A DNA stretch of 64,000 nt from Dyadobacter sp. 3J3. GTDB lineage: Bacteria > Bacteroidota > Bacteroidia > Cytophagales > Spirosomataceae. Below the pieces are notes generated by a model. That model saw only the letters and a list, made by a program, of their open reading frames with translations, searched no databases and was not told the origin of the DNA. How positions within the stretch are numbered: the first letter of the stretch is position 1; the number at the start of each line of letters is the position of its first letter. Where the stretch lies: NCBI RefSeq assembly GCF_009801115.1, contig NZ_VTOL01000012.1:124001-188000 (forward strand), written 5' to 3'. The position numbers were made by a program, and so were the translations under genes. This document shows, piece after piece, positions 1 to 7,940 of the stretch.

Positions 1-1
1 A

Positions 2-697
2 GGCGTTGAAATGAAAAACCTTTCGGATGAACTGTGTCTTTTGGCTGTTCAGGGACCAAATGCTACGGCAACTTTACAAAAACTGACCAGTGTTGATTTA
101 TCTGTAATGGATTACTACACTTTCCAGGTTGGTAAAATGGCTGATATTGAAGATGTCATTATTTCGGCAACAGGTTATACCGGTGCAGGCGGATTTGAGA
201 TTTATATCAAAAATGAAGATGCGAAAAAAATGTGGGAAGCCATATTTGAAGCCGGAAAGGAATTTAACATACAACCTGTTGGATTGGGTGCACGAGATAC
301 GCTGCGTCTTGAAAAAGGGTTTTGCTTGTATGGAAATGATATAGATGACAAAACTTCTCCACTGGAAGCTGGCTTAGGCTGGGTTACCAAATTCACAAAA
401 GATTTTATCAATTCCTACGATTTGAAAAGTCAGAAAGAAGCTGGTTTGAAAAATAAACTGGTTGGGTTTGAAATGATTGATCGCGGAATTCCACGCGGCC
501 ATTACGAACTTTGTGATGCCGAAGGAAATAAACTGGGCGATGTAACATCAGGAACACAATCTCCAACTTTACAAAAAGGAATTGGCTTAGGTTATGTACC
601 AACGGCTTACAGCAAACCGGAAACAGAAATTTTTGTTAAGGTGAGAGACCGCCTTTTGAAAGCAAAAGTTGTAAAACTACCTTTTGTAAAAGGCTGA
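2..697 (+). CDS. gcvT: aminomethyltransferase (glycine cleavage T protein), 5'-truncated by window edge
   Basis: The T protein of the glycine cleavage system transfers the methylene unit of the aminomethyl group on lipoyl-H protein to tetrahydrofolate and releases ammonia, in the cytoplasm. The readable part (about 230 residues) matches the central and C-terminal parts of the family: a G-Y-T-G-A-G-G-F-E segment, then L-G-A-R-D-T-L-R-L-E-K-G, and a C-terminal barrel with R-G-I-P-R. The reading frame stays open upstream of the ATG at 11 to base 2, and the family is normally about 360 residues, so roughly the first 130 residues lie outside the window and the ATG at 11 is internal. A hairpin terminator follows at 709-745. 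Identity is confident; the true start cannot be seen. Confidence 0.93.
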   Translation, partial: GVEMKNLSDELCLLAVQGPNATATLQKLTSVDLSVMDYYTFQVGKMADIEDVIISATGYTGAGGFEIYIKNEDAKKMWEAIFEAGKEFNIQPVGLGARDTLRLEKGFCLYGNDIDDKTSPLEAGLGWVTKFTKDFINSYDLKSQKEAGLKNKLVGFEMIDRGIPRGHYELCDAEGNKLGDVTSGTQSPTLQKGIGLGYVPTAYSKPETEIFVKVRDRLLKAKVVKLPFVKG

Positions 698-708
698 TAT
701 ACTATTTC

Positions 709-745
709 TTGCCGAATTGATTTCTCAATTCGGCAATCTGTTTTT
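709..745 (+). terminator. intrinsic terminator after gcvT
   Basis: A perfect 12-bp stem (709-720 with 725-736, loop TTTC) is followed by TCTGTTTTT. It lies 12 bp after the gcvT stop and before the comB-like gene, so it most likely ends the gcvT transcript. Confidence 0.8.
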
Positions 746-786
746 GTCTCAAAATCTCAATACCAAAATTCTGTTTAGTTGATAGT

Positions 787-1497
787 ATGAAACACCTTGA
801 TGTTTGCCTTACCCCTGATTTATTGCATTTACATAAACTTGATAATTCAATTGTAGTCGTTGCCGATATTTTCCGCGCCACTTCCTGCATGGTTACCGGC
901 CTTGCTTATGGTGTGAAAAGTATAACACCTGTGGCCACAATAGAAGAATGCAAACTTTTACAAGACAGAGGATTTATTGCCGCAGCAGAACGTGATGCCC
1001 ATAAAGTAGAAGGTTTTGATCTGGATAATTCCCCGTTCAGCTATATGAATGAGCGATTAATCGGATCTGAAATTGCAATGACAACGACCAACGGAACGTT
1101 ATCCATTGCAAAAGCAAGAGCCTCTGCGGTAAAAGTAATGGTTGGCGCTTTTTTAAATCTTGGTGCGCTGGCAAACCATCTAAGATCTGAACAATACGAT
1201 GTACTCGTACTTTGCGCAGGCTGGAAAGGCAGACCAAATCTGGAAGATACATTGTTTGCAGGTGCTTTGGCCGAAGCTTTGAAGGATCAGTTTATGCTAA
1301 GAGAAGATGGCACGCTGATGGCACAAAGACTATATAATCAAAGCCGGGAAAATTTGCTTGCTTCGGTTTCCAATTCATCACACGTAAGACGATTGCAGCG
1401 TTTGGGAATTCATAAAGATATCTCTTATTGCTTACAAACAGATCTTTATGATGTAGTTCCGGTATTAAGAGGAACAACACTGGTTGCGATGAACTAG
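787..1497 (+). CDS. 2-phosphosulfolactate phosphatase family protein (ComB-like)
   Basis: This 236-residue protein matches the ComB family, whose founding member removes phosphate from 2-phosphosulfolactate in coenzyme M biosynthesis. Visible family signatures are V-V-A-D-I-F-R-A-T-S near the N-terminus, the M-T-T-T-N-G-T segment in the middle, and C-A-G-W-K-G in the C-terminal half. Length is normal. Many bacteria that make no coenzyme M carry this family, so the substrate here is unknown; sulfolactate metabolism is only a possibility. It follows gcvT after a terminator and is probably transcribed alone. The family assignment is good; the physiological role is not established by context. Confidence 0.85.
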   Translation: MKHLDVCLTPDLLHLHKLDNSIVVVADIFRATSCMVTGLAYGVKSITPVATIEECKLLQDRGFIAAAERDAHKVEGFDLDNSPFSYMNERLIGSEIAMTTTNGTLSIAKARASAVKVMVGAFLNLGALANHLRSEQYDVLVLCAGWKGRPNLEDTLFAGALAEALKDQFMLREDGTLMAQRLYNQSRENLLASVSNSSHVRRLQRLGIHKDISYCLQTDLYDVVPVLRGTTLVAMN

Positions 1498-1514
1498 CCG
1501 GTTCTATACTTTTG
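1484..1514 (+). promoter_or_regulatory. Bacteroidota-type promoter for the gene at 1541
   Basis: TTG at 1484-1486, 20 bp spacing, then TACTTTTG at 1507-1514, which fits the TAnnTTTG -7 element used by the Bacteroidota primary sigma factor. The start codon at 1541 lies 27 bp downstream. The match overlaps the end of the preceding coding region. Confidence 0.55.
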
Positions 1515-1540
1515 TAATAAATAAGTTTCAACAACTATAC

Positions 1541-3511
1541 ATGTCAAAATTCTTCATCATTGCTTTTCTTGGATTACTGTTGGGCATTACCTCAGTGAAT
1601 GCGCAGAAAAGCGCTTCAAAGGCGAAGCCTGCTGCAAAGCCTAAGACTGCCAAGCCTGCCACTATCAATAAGCCTGCGGTTGCGACCAAGACAAAATCAG
1701 ACAGTCTTTTACCAAAAAAGGCAGTAAAAGAAATCATTAAGCCCAAAGAAGTTGTAACAGATACTTTGCAAGAAGTTTCAGGGGATACTTTGACAGAAAA
1801 AGCTGCGGAAGAACAAGTAGTGAAAGCGGCAAAAGCCGCCGGAGATACGGTTTATTCTTACAAAATAATTGCCGATGACTTGTCTTATATGCAAGTCTGC
1901 CCGGGAACTACGATTACATTGCCTTTTACTACCGAAGGTCCTTTTGATGAAGACAATAATTTTATTGTACACATTATCGATCCAACCGGGAAATCAATTC
2001 CTATTTCTCTGCCAACAAAAAAAGGCCCGATAAGAGCAGTTATTCCTTCTTATAAAATTGGTGGAGAGGTTTACAAATTGCAGATTTTAAGTACCATTCC
2101 GGTTGTAAAAAGTCAGGAAGTACCCATACGTTTACTGCAAACACCAACAGCGAGAATCGAGATAATAGACGGAACGCAAACCGTTCGGATCATGCCGGGC
2201 AAGGAAGCCCAGCTTCGCATTAACCTTCAGGGCAGTGCTCCATGGTCGTTCAGACTTTCGGATAGTACAACGATTCAAACCATGTCCAATCCATATTATA
2301 TGACTGTAAAGCCGACGCATGTTAAAGCATACCGGATTATCGGCGTGTCCAATGCATGTGGAAGCGGGGTGAGCTCAGGTGAACCGATTATTAATGTCGA
2401 TGACAATCCGGAACCAAAACTGGAATTAAAAGAAGTAGATAAACTGGTTCGCGTTTGTACCAGCATTCCTTTCCAGGTTCCATTTAACGCAACAGGAAAA
2501 TTTAAATCAGGAAATAAATTTGTCGTGCAGATTGCCGATCACTCCGGTAATTTTAAAACGATCTCATCTCCGGACACGACGGGTTATATCGCGACACAAA
2601 TTCCGTCAACTTACAAACCGGGAGATTATCGCCTTCGGGTTGTTTCTTCCGCGCCATATCTGGTTAGTCAGGTTGCTAATATTACGATTGTATCGCCAAC
2701 CGTTGCTACTTTACAAAGAGATTCGTTGCATTTACCTGAAAATGGGTCAGGCGACTTGTCAGTACGTTTTGATGGTGGAGGCCCATGGTTTGTCCTTTTA
2801 TCGGATGGAACCTACGAAAACAATATCATGGATTCTCCGCATAAAATCACGGTAAAACCTTTTTACGATACCAATTTCCAGATTACCTCTGCGGGTGGCC
2901 TATGCGGGGTAGGTAAATTCTCGGGCCGCGCCAGCGTCACTGTTACAACACCTCCAGCCAGCATCACCATGGAAAAGCTCCCACAGTCACTTGTTTGTGC
3001 CGGAAGCAGTATTGAGATTCCATATAAAACGGTTGGACGATATTCGGCAACCAACCGGTTTGTTGTCCAGATTACTGACAAAAACGGAAGGTTTGTTGAT
3101 TTGCCAACAACGGTAACGGCTACCACTTTTACAGCAAAAGTAACGCCCGCGGTTTCTCCCGGTGACACAATTCGCGCTCAAAAAATCAGAATTATTTCCT
3201 CATCTCCTGCCGTATCAAGTAAGGTGGAGGAAATAAAAGTAATTCCAAATAACAAAGCCATTGGAGAAGTAACAGGTAAGGCATTTATCGCTTCCGGAAG
3301 ATCCACCAGGATTCAGTTGAAATTCAAAAATGGATTACCTCCGTGGTCATTTACATTGTCTGACGGTACTGCCGTAAATGGAACATTCCTGAATCCATAT
3401 TTGATAACAGTAACCCCGGCAGCTTCGACGGAATATACAATCAGTTCGTTAAAAAGTGGCTGTGGAACGGGAATTGGTACAGGATCTGCCATCGTTACTG
3501 TTGACAAATAA
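1541..3511 (+). CDS. secreted protein with three tandem ~170-residue Ig-like double-domain units
   Basis: Unrecognised function. A signal peptide (residues 1-21, ending V-N-A-Q) is followed by a low-complexity linker rich in Lys, Ala, Pro and Thr (about residues 22-105). The rest is three tandem units of about 170 residues. Each unit opens with a V-C-x-G/S-(S/T) strand followed by an I-P-F/Y motif, has a V-V-Q-I-(A/T)-D strand, then a second half with P-W-(S/F)-(F/V)-x-L-S-D and L/Y-x-I-T-V-x-P, and closes with a second Cys in a C-G-x-G motif. This suggests paired beta-sandwich (Ig-like) domains, possibly with a conserved disulfide. There is no recognisable T9SS sorting domain at the end. It sits 2-30 bp upstream of porZ on the same strand, so co-transcription and a cell-surface or periplasmic role are likely. 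Confidence 0.8.
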   Translation: MSKFFIIAFLGLLLGITSVNAQKSASKAKPAAKPKTAKPATINKPAVATKTKSDSLLPKKAVKEIIKPKEVVTDTLQEVSGDTLTEKAAEEQVVKAAKAAGDTVYSYKIIADDLSYMQVCPGTTITLPFTTEGPFDEDNNFIVHIIDPTGKSIPISLPTKKGPIRAVIPSYKIGGEVYKLQILSTIPVVKSQEVPIRLLQTPTARIEIIDGTQTVRIMPGKEAQLRINLQGSAPWSFRLSDSTTIQTMSNPYYMTVKPTHVKAYRIIGVSNACGSGVSSGEPIINVDDNPEPKLELKEVDKLVRVCTSIPFQVPFNATGKFKSGNKFVVQIADHSGNFKTISSPDTTGYIATQIPSTYKPGDYRLRVVSSAPYLVSQVANITIVSPTVATLQRDSLHLPENGSGDLSVRFDGGGPWFVLLSDGTYENNIMDSPHKITVKPFYDTNFQITSAGGLCGVGKFSGRASVTVTTPPASITMEKLPQSLVCAGSSIEIPYKTVGRYSATNRFVVQITDKNGRFVDLPTTVTATTFTAKVTPAVSPGDTIRAQKIRIISSSPAVSSKVEEIKVIPNNKAIGEVTGKAFIASGRSTRIQLKFKNGLPPWSFTLSDGTAVNGTFLNPYLITVTPAASTEYTISSLKSGCGTGIGTGSAIVTVDK

Positions 3512-3540
3512 TTTTGAAATCCCAAAGTAAAAGCGAAATG

Positions 3541-5346
3541 ATGCGCAACTTTATATTGCTTTTACTTTGGGGAATATTAACCAGTGCAGTTCATGCACAA
3601 AATGTTCCGTTGGGAAGCTGGGAATCGCATTTCAGTTACCGCTCAGCCAAACACATTCTTAAAGTCAGGACTAAAGTTTTTTGTTCATCCTATAATGGAC
3701 TTTTCAGTATAGATCAAACTGATAATCACATTGTAAATTACTCAAAAGCGAATGGTCTGAGTGACGTGGGCGTAAGTAGTATGGCTTACGATTCCACCGA
3801 AAATCTTATCATTCTTGCATACCGGAGCGGCAATCTTGATCTGTTATATCTTAATGATACATTAGGACCGTCTCAAATTATTAATTGGCCTTTTCTCGCA
3901 GATGCATCTGATTTACCAGCGAGCAAGCAAATCTCCAAAATATCGTTTCAGAATAAGAAAGTATATTTGAGTACCAATTTTGGAATTATTGTACTTGACC
4001 CAAAACTTCGTGAAATTGAAGAAACCTATCGTTACATCGGTCCAGGCGGCCAGGAAGTTGGCGTAAGCGATATTACTTTTAGCAACGATTCTTTATTTGC
4101 AGCCACATCACAGGGACTTTTGGCTACATCGTTAAGTCCCACTATCAATAAACAATATTTCGCCAACTGGAAAACCGTACCAACGCCCTACAAAGCCGTT
4201 GCAGTTTCTTACCAAAATGGAAATATCTATGCCGGGTTTTCAGGATATGGAGTTTATAAAAGAAACAATACGGAATGGGAATTAGTATATCAATCCATCA
4301 GCCCGACTTATTCTTTCTCGGAGAAAAACAATCTTGTAACGCTTGCTGATAGAATTTTGGTTTTAAATCAAAATAAAACAGACGTATATCAAAATCCCAT
4401 ATTCAATCTACTTCACGAATCCTTGCGCATCAATTCCTATTTCTGGAGCGCAGATTCAAGGCAAGGATTATTAAGTAATAAAGACGGCGCATTTCGATCT
4501 TACAGCCCGGCAGATACTGACACCACTATATCTCCACGAACAGATTCTACCATTATCGATTTAAACGGATTGACCTGGTCAAGATTACCTGATTATCTGG
4601 GTGGTGGAATTTCCGTAAAAAATAGTCAAACCAATAAACAACGCATTCTTTCCACATCCATCGGAAACGGCGGCTTACCATCGTCCCTGATCCATAGCCT
4701 GGCGATAGACACGGACGGCTTCATCTGGTTTGCCAGCGAACGCGGTGTTGGTTATTTTATACCCGATGGTATTTTATCCGGAACGCAAGTTGATGCGGTA
4801 TTACCTGTTTACGGACAAAGGAAACTTTTTTCCAGTGAAAGATCTAATGCCATTTCAGTAGAACCCGGTAACCGGAAATGGATCGGGACTGATAACGGAT
4901 TGTTTCAATTTTCAGCCGATGGTACTGAACTGATAAAACAATTTACGGCATCTGATAGCCCATTACCTTCAAGCAAGATATCCGCATTAAATTTTGAAGG
5001 AGAAACAGGACTACTCTTCGTTGACACACCAAACGGAATGGTTTCATACCGAAGCGACGCGAGTACGGCAAATGAAAATTTAGCAACGATTACCGTTTTC
5101 CCAAATCCTGTAAGGCCAAATTTCGACGGCGTTCTCGGAGTTAAAGGGCTTATGGATAATTCCACCGTTAAATTTACAGATCTTTCCGGCCGTCTCGTTT
5201 ATGAAACCCGTTCACAAGGCGGCACAGCATCCTGGAATTTAAATGATTATACTGGCAAAAGAGTCCGGGGTGGAATTTATTTGATCATCATTGTGTCTTC
5301 AGACAGAAGCGAAAAAATGGCTGGGAAACTGGCAGTTATTTATTAG
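3541..5346 (+). CDS. porZ: type IX secretion system beta-propeller protein PorZ
   Basis: PorZ is a surface-exposed component of the T9SS attachment complex (with PorU, PorV, PorQ); in Porphyromonas it is involved in delivering anionic LPS to the sortase PorU. The protein begins with a signal peptide (ending V-H-A-Q), then shows the typical PorZ N-terminus: P-L-G-S-W-E-S-H-F-S-Y, an S-x-x-G-L-F-S-I-D repeat blade, and K-A-N-G-L-S-D-V-G. Later blades carry G-L-P-S-S-L-I and D-G-F-I-W-F. The last ~85 residues form a sorting-type domain starting at V-F-P-N-P-V. An in-frame TTG at 3514 and an ATG at 3538 also exist; the ATG at 3541 gives the most canonical signal peptide. Length (about 600 residues) is somewhat shorter than P. 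gingivalis PorZ. Confidence 0.82.
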   Translation: MRNFILLLLWGILTSAVHAQNVPLGSWESHFSYRSAKHILKVRTKVFCSSYNGLFSIDQTDNHIVNYSKANGLSDVGVSSMAYDSTENLIILAYRSGNLDLLYLNDTLGPSQIINWPFLADASDLPASKQISKISFQNKKVYLSTNFGIIVLDPKLREIEETYRYIGPGGQEVGVSDITFSNDSLFAATSQGLLATSLSPTINKQYFANWKTVPTPYKAVAVSYQNGNIYAGFSGYGVYKRNNTEWELVYQSISPTYSFSEKNNLVTLADRILVLNQNKTDVYQNPIFNLLHESLRINSYFWSADSRQGLLSNKDGAFRSYSPADTDTTISPRTDSTIIDLNGLTWSRLPDYLGGGISVKNSQTNKQRILSTSIGNGGLPSSLIHSLAIDTDGFIWFASERGVGYFIPDGILSGTQVDAVLPVYGQRKLFSSERSNAISVEPGNRKWIGTDNGLFQFSADGTELIKQFTASDSPLPSSKISALNFEGETGLLFVDTPNGMVSYRSDASTANENLATITVFPNPVRPNFDGVLGVKGLMDNSTVKFTDLSGRLVYETRSQGGTASWNLNDYTGKRVRGGIYLIIIVSSDRSEKMAGKLAVIY

Positions 5347-5384
5347 AGACAACCACATCATAACCAAATATTTAAATCAGAATA

Positions 5385-5392
5385 TACATTTG
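5385..5392 (+). promoter_or_regulatory. possible -7 element upstream of udk
   Basis: TACATTTG matches TAnnTTTG and ends 28 bp before the udk ATG. No clear TTTG at -33 is seen, so this is a weak call. Confidence 0.4.
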
Positions 5393-5420
5393 TAACTGAT
5401 AAGATATCAAAAACACAAAA

Positions 5421-6059
5421 ATGATACCCCAAGAAAAACCACCCTTCATTATTGGTATAACCGGCGGCAGTGCATCCGGAAAAACTTTTTTTATGAAATG
5501 TCTGATTGATTCCTTTAAACCGGAAGATGTCTGCCGCATTTCACAGGACAACTACTACCGCCCGATCCATGAAATACCACGTGATGAAAACGGTGTCGAA
5601 AATTTTGATCTTCCCGAAACAATCGATCACCATCTTTTTGCAGAACACATTGCCGTATTACGTGCAGGAAGAGAAGTTCATCAAAAAGAATATACTTTCA
5701 ACAATCCGTTAATCAAACCTGAAATACTTGTTTTTGAACCCCGTCCGATTATCATTGTAGAAGGAATCTTTGTATTATATTTTCCAGATATCGCCCGTCT
5801 TATCGATCTCAAAATTTTTGTAGACGCGAAAGAACACGTTAAAATAAAACGCCGGATTATTCGTGATAATAACGAACGGGGTTACGATCTGGACGACGTA
5901 CTTTACCGTTGGGAGCATCACGTCGCTCCTACTTACGACAAATACATTTTGCCCTTGCGCTCAGAAGCGGATATGATTATCAACAACAACACGCGTTTTG
6001 ATACCGGGCTGGATGTATTGGTTGGTTTTTTGAGGAAGAAATTGGAAGAGCGGGAGTAG
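5421..6059 (+). CDS. udk: uridine kinase
   Basis: Uridine/cytidine kinase phosphorylates uridine and cytidine to UMP and CMP in pyrimidine salvage, in the cytoplasm. The P-loop G-I-T-G-G-S-A-S-G-K-T lies at residues 12-22; a D-N-Y-Y motif follows the first strand (substrate-binding region), and E-G-I-F is the Walker-B-like strand. R-R-I-I-R-D is the lid-region arginine cluster. The 212-residue length is usual for the family. The gene stands alone between porZ and the lipoprotein pair. The assignment to udk rather than phosphoribulokinase follows from length and the D-N-Y-Y motif. Confidence 0.93.
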   Translation: MIPQEKPPFIIGITGGSASGKTFFMKCLIDSFKPEDVCRISQDNYYRPIHEIPRDENGVENFDLPETIDHHLFAEHIAVLRAGREVHQKEYTFNNPLIKPEILVFEPRPIIIVEGIFVLYFPDIARLIDLKIFVDAKEHVKIKRRIIRDNNERGYDLDDVLYRWEHHVAPTYDKYILPLRSEADMIINNNTRFDTGLDVLVGFLRKKLEERE

Positions 6060-6127
6060 GTATTCATTGTATTTTAAAACAGAACTAATTATTTTTTGCT
6101 ACATATGTTTATCTTAATTACTAGAAA

Positions 6128-6874
6128 ATGAACGTTTGCACACACTATTCCAAAACAATTATTTCAAAAATTCTCGGCGTTGCTTTATTATTAATCATTG
6201 GTATTTTACAGTCGTGCAATAATGATGAAACAGAACCAACAAATTCTTATGATTACTATCCCTTAGAAGTGGGACAGATTTCTATTTATGAGATAAAAGA
6301 AACAGTATATTCAGCCGGTCAGAAAGATCCGGCAATAAATAGCTGGCAAGAAAAAGAAGAAATAAATTCTGTAATTACAAATTCTAGAGGAATTCCAACT
6401 TATTTAATTTCAACATCGAGAAGAGATAATTCCAGTAGCTACTGGCAAAAGATAAAACAGCAAACTGTGGAGCAATATCCAGACAAAATTGTCCAAAATA
6501 TTGATAATGAACTTATTGTACCTATGATATTTCCAATTGACAAAAGCCTGGAATGGAACGGATACATCTATTTAAATTTGAATACAACAGACAATCGCTA
6601 TGGGAATAATTTCAATTATGAAAACCTTGGCGAACCTTTTAATACGGGATTAACTACTTTTGAAAAAACATTAAAAGTTGTGGAGCGCGTTGATACATCG
6701 GGACTTACAAAATATAATTTTGCATCAAAACACTACGCAAATGGTGTAGGTTTGATTATTGAACAACAAGCAGATTTTGATTATTTACAAATAAATGGAG
6801 AACTATCAGGCTATAAAGTCATAAGTTCCGGAAAAAGAAGAACTAAAAGACTAATTGAGTACTCCCAAAATTAA
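6128..6874 (+). CDS. hypothetical lipoprotein, paralogue 1 of a tandem pair
   Basis: Function unknown. A hydrophobic signal segment (about residues 13-29) ends in an I-L-Q-S-C lipobox, so the mature protein is probably a membrane-anchored lipoprotein starting at Cys30. The first mature part reads N-S-Y-D-Y-Y-P-L-E-V-G, followed by a globular domain of about 200 residues. The next gene (6908-7639) is a clear paralogue over its whole length, sharing the T/N-x-Y-D-Y-(Y/F)-P-L-x-V-G opening, the E-x-V-Y-S-(A/S)-G-Q segment, a P-I-D-K/S-x-(L/I)-x-W-N-G motif and the basic C-terminal I-I/L-E-Y. The 33-bp spacing suggests one transcript. Confidence 0.8.
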   Translation: MNVCTHYSKTIISKILGVALLLIIGILQSCNNDETEPTNSYDYYPLEVGQISIYEIKETVYSAGQKDPAINSWQEKEEINSVITNSRGIPTYLISTSRRDNSSSYWQKIKQQTVEQYPDKIVQNIDNELIVPMIFPIDKSLEWNGYIYLNLNTTDNRYGNNFNYENLGEPFNTGLTTFEKTLKVVERVDTSGLTKYNFASKHYANGVGLIIEQQADFDYLQINGELSGYKVISSGKRRTKRLIEYSQN

Positions 6875-6907
6875 TTTTATCTTATCAACACACAAAAAAT
6901 TAATTCA

Positions 6908-7639
6908 ATGACCCATTATAATTTTACAAAAAAAAGATCGAGTTGGAAGTTTTTCAAATCATTTCTCTATCTCATTCCATTACTTGCAATTCAATCCTGT
7001 AACGATAGTAATACTGATCCTGTCAATACATACGATTATTTCCCGCTGACTGTAGGTCATTATATGGTTTATGACGTAAACGAAGCCGTTTATTCATCCG
7101 GCCAAACCAAGCCAGTTATAAAGGCTTATCAGGAAAAAGATGAAATAAGCAGTGTGACTGTCAATTCCGATGGAAGTTCAACTTACATAGTTTCGCGTTC
7201 ATCACGCAATACAGCGTCCGATTATTGGGTTAAAACGAAGGAATACAGCATAAATCAGTTTCCTGACAAGCTGATATTTAATATAGATAACCAAAGTCAG
7301 GTCCCACTTGTTTTTCCAATAGATTCCAAAATTACCTGGAACGGAAATATGTATAATACGCTGGATGCGGAAGACTATCATTATGAGAACATCAATCAAC
7401 CTTTTACGTTGGGTGCATTATCTTTTGATAAGTCGCTAACCCTGATAGAGAGAAGCGATACAACTTCCGTTATTGACTACGACCTTGGTCTAAAACGCTT
7501 CGCTATTGGCGTAGGACTAATTTATGACGAACAAACATCCTATGAATATTGCCAGGCAACGGCTGATTGTATTGGAAAAGGAATAATTGATTCAGGTTCT
7601 AAAAAAACTCGGAAAATAATTGAGTACGGGCCCAAATAA
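6908..7639 (+). CDS. hypothetical lipoprotein, paralogue 2 of a tandem pair
   Basis: Function unknown. The protein has a basic N-terminus, a hydrophobic segment (about residues 18-28) and an A-I-Q-S-C lipobox, predicting lipidation at Cys31. It is colinear with the preceding gene product (motifs listed there), which points to a tandem gene duplication followed by divergence. It is followed after about 130 bp by the RiPP precursor gene at 7772, which has its own promoter, so it is probably not part of the RiPP transcript, though a link as an immunity or surface factor cannot be excluded. Confidence 0.8.
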   Translation: MTHYNFTKKRSSWKFFKSFLYLIPLLAIQSCNDSNTDPVNTYDYFPLTVGHYMVYDVNEAVYSSGQTKPVIKAYQEKDEISSVTVNSDGSSTYIVSRSSRNTASDYWVKTKEYSINQFPDKLIFNIDNQSQVPLVFPIDSKITWNGNMYNTLDAEDYHYENINQPFTLGALSFDKSLTLIERSDTTSVIDYDLGLKRFAIGVGLIYDEQTSYEYCQATADCIGKGIIDSGSKKTRKIIEYGPK

Positions 7640-7702
7640 GTAGATTCTATATATTCCATTCGATTAAAGTGCCTTAATTCTATTATTCTTTTCACTTCAA
7701 TA

Positions 7703-7733
7703 TTTGGAAATTAAAAAAATCCAATTAATTTTA
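7703..7733 (+). promoter_or_regulatory. predicted promoter of the RiPP precursor gene
   Basis: TTTG at 7703-7706, exactly 19 bp spacing, then TAATTTTA at 7726-7733. This fits the Bacteroidota consensus TTTG-N19-TAnnTTTG except for the last base. The precursor ATG lies 38 bp further on. Confidence 0.55.
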
Positions 7734-7771
7734 CAGCGGATATAACGTAAACACATTAAAACAACACGAAA

Positions 7772-7909
7772 ATGACTAGAATGCACTCTACACAGACGAA
7801 AAAATCGTACAAGAAGCCGGTATTGGTTAAGAAAGGTACTGTTAGTAAATTGACAAAAGGTGGAACAGGTGGGTCAGCTGATTTGCAGTTAACACAAAAG
7901 CCTGCCTAA
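7772..7909 (+). CDS. lasso-peptide-type RiPP precursor (45 residues)
   Basis: A small gene too short for usual ORF calling, placed 31 bp upstream of an asparagine-synthase-like cyclase. The peptide has a Lys-rich leader with Y13-K-K-P16-V-L18, G22 and T28, i.e. the full Y-x-x-P-x-L-x3-G-x5-T leader pattern of lasso peptide precursors; Tyr and Pro of this pattern are contacts for the RRE protein in known systems, and Thr sits at the penultimate (-2) leader position. Cleavage after Lys29 would give a 16-residue core starting G30-G-T-G-G-S-A-D37 and ending L-T-Q-K-P-A. Gly30 and Asp37 would form an 8-residue macrolactam ring with an 8-residue tail. The start ATG (7772) is chosen because a second ATG at 7781 would only shorten the leader. 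The promoter is at 7703-7733. No product is proven. Confidence 0.72.
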   Translation: MTRMHSTQTKKSYKKPVLVKKGTVSKLTKGGTGGSADLQLTQKPA

Positions 7910-7940
7910 TAATTATTATTCTGTAACCAAATATCAATTT

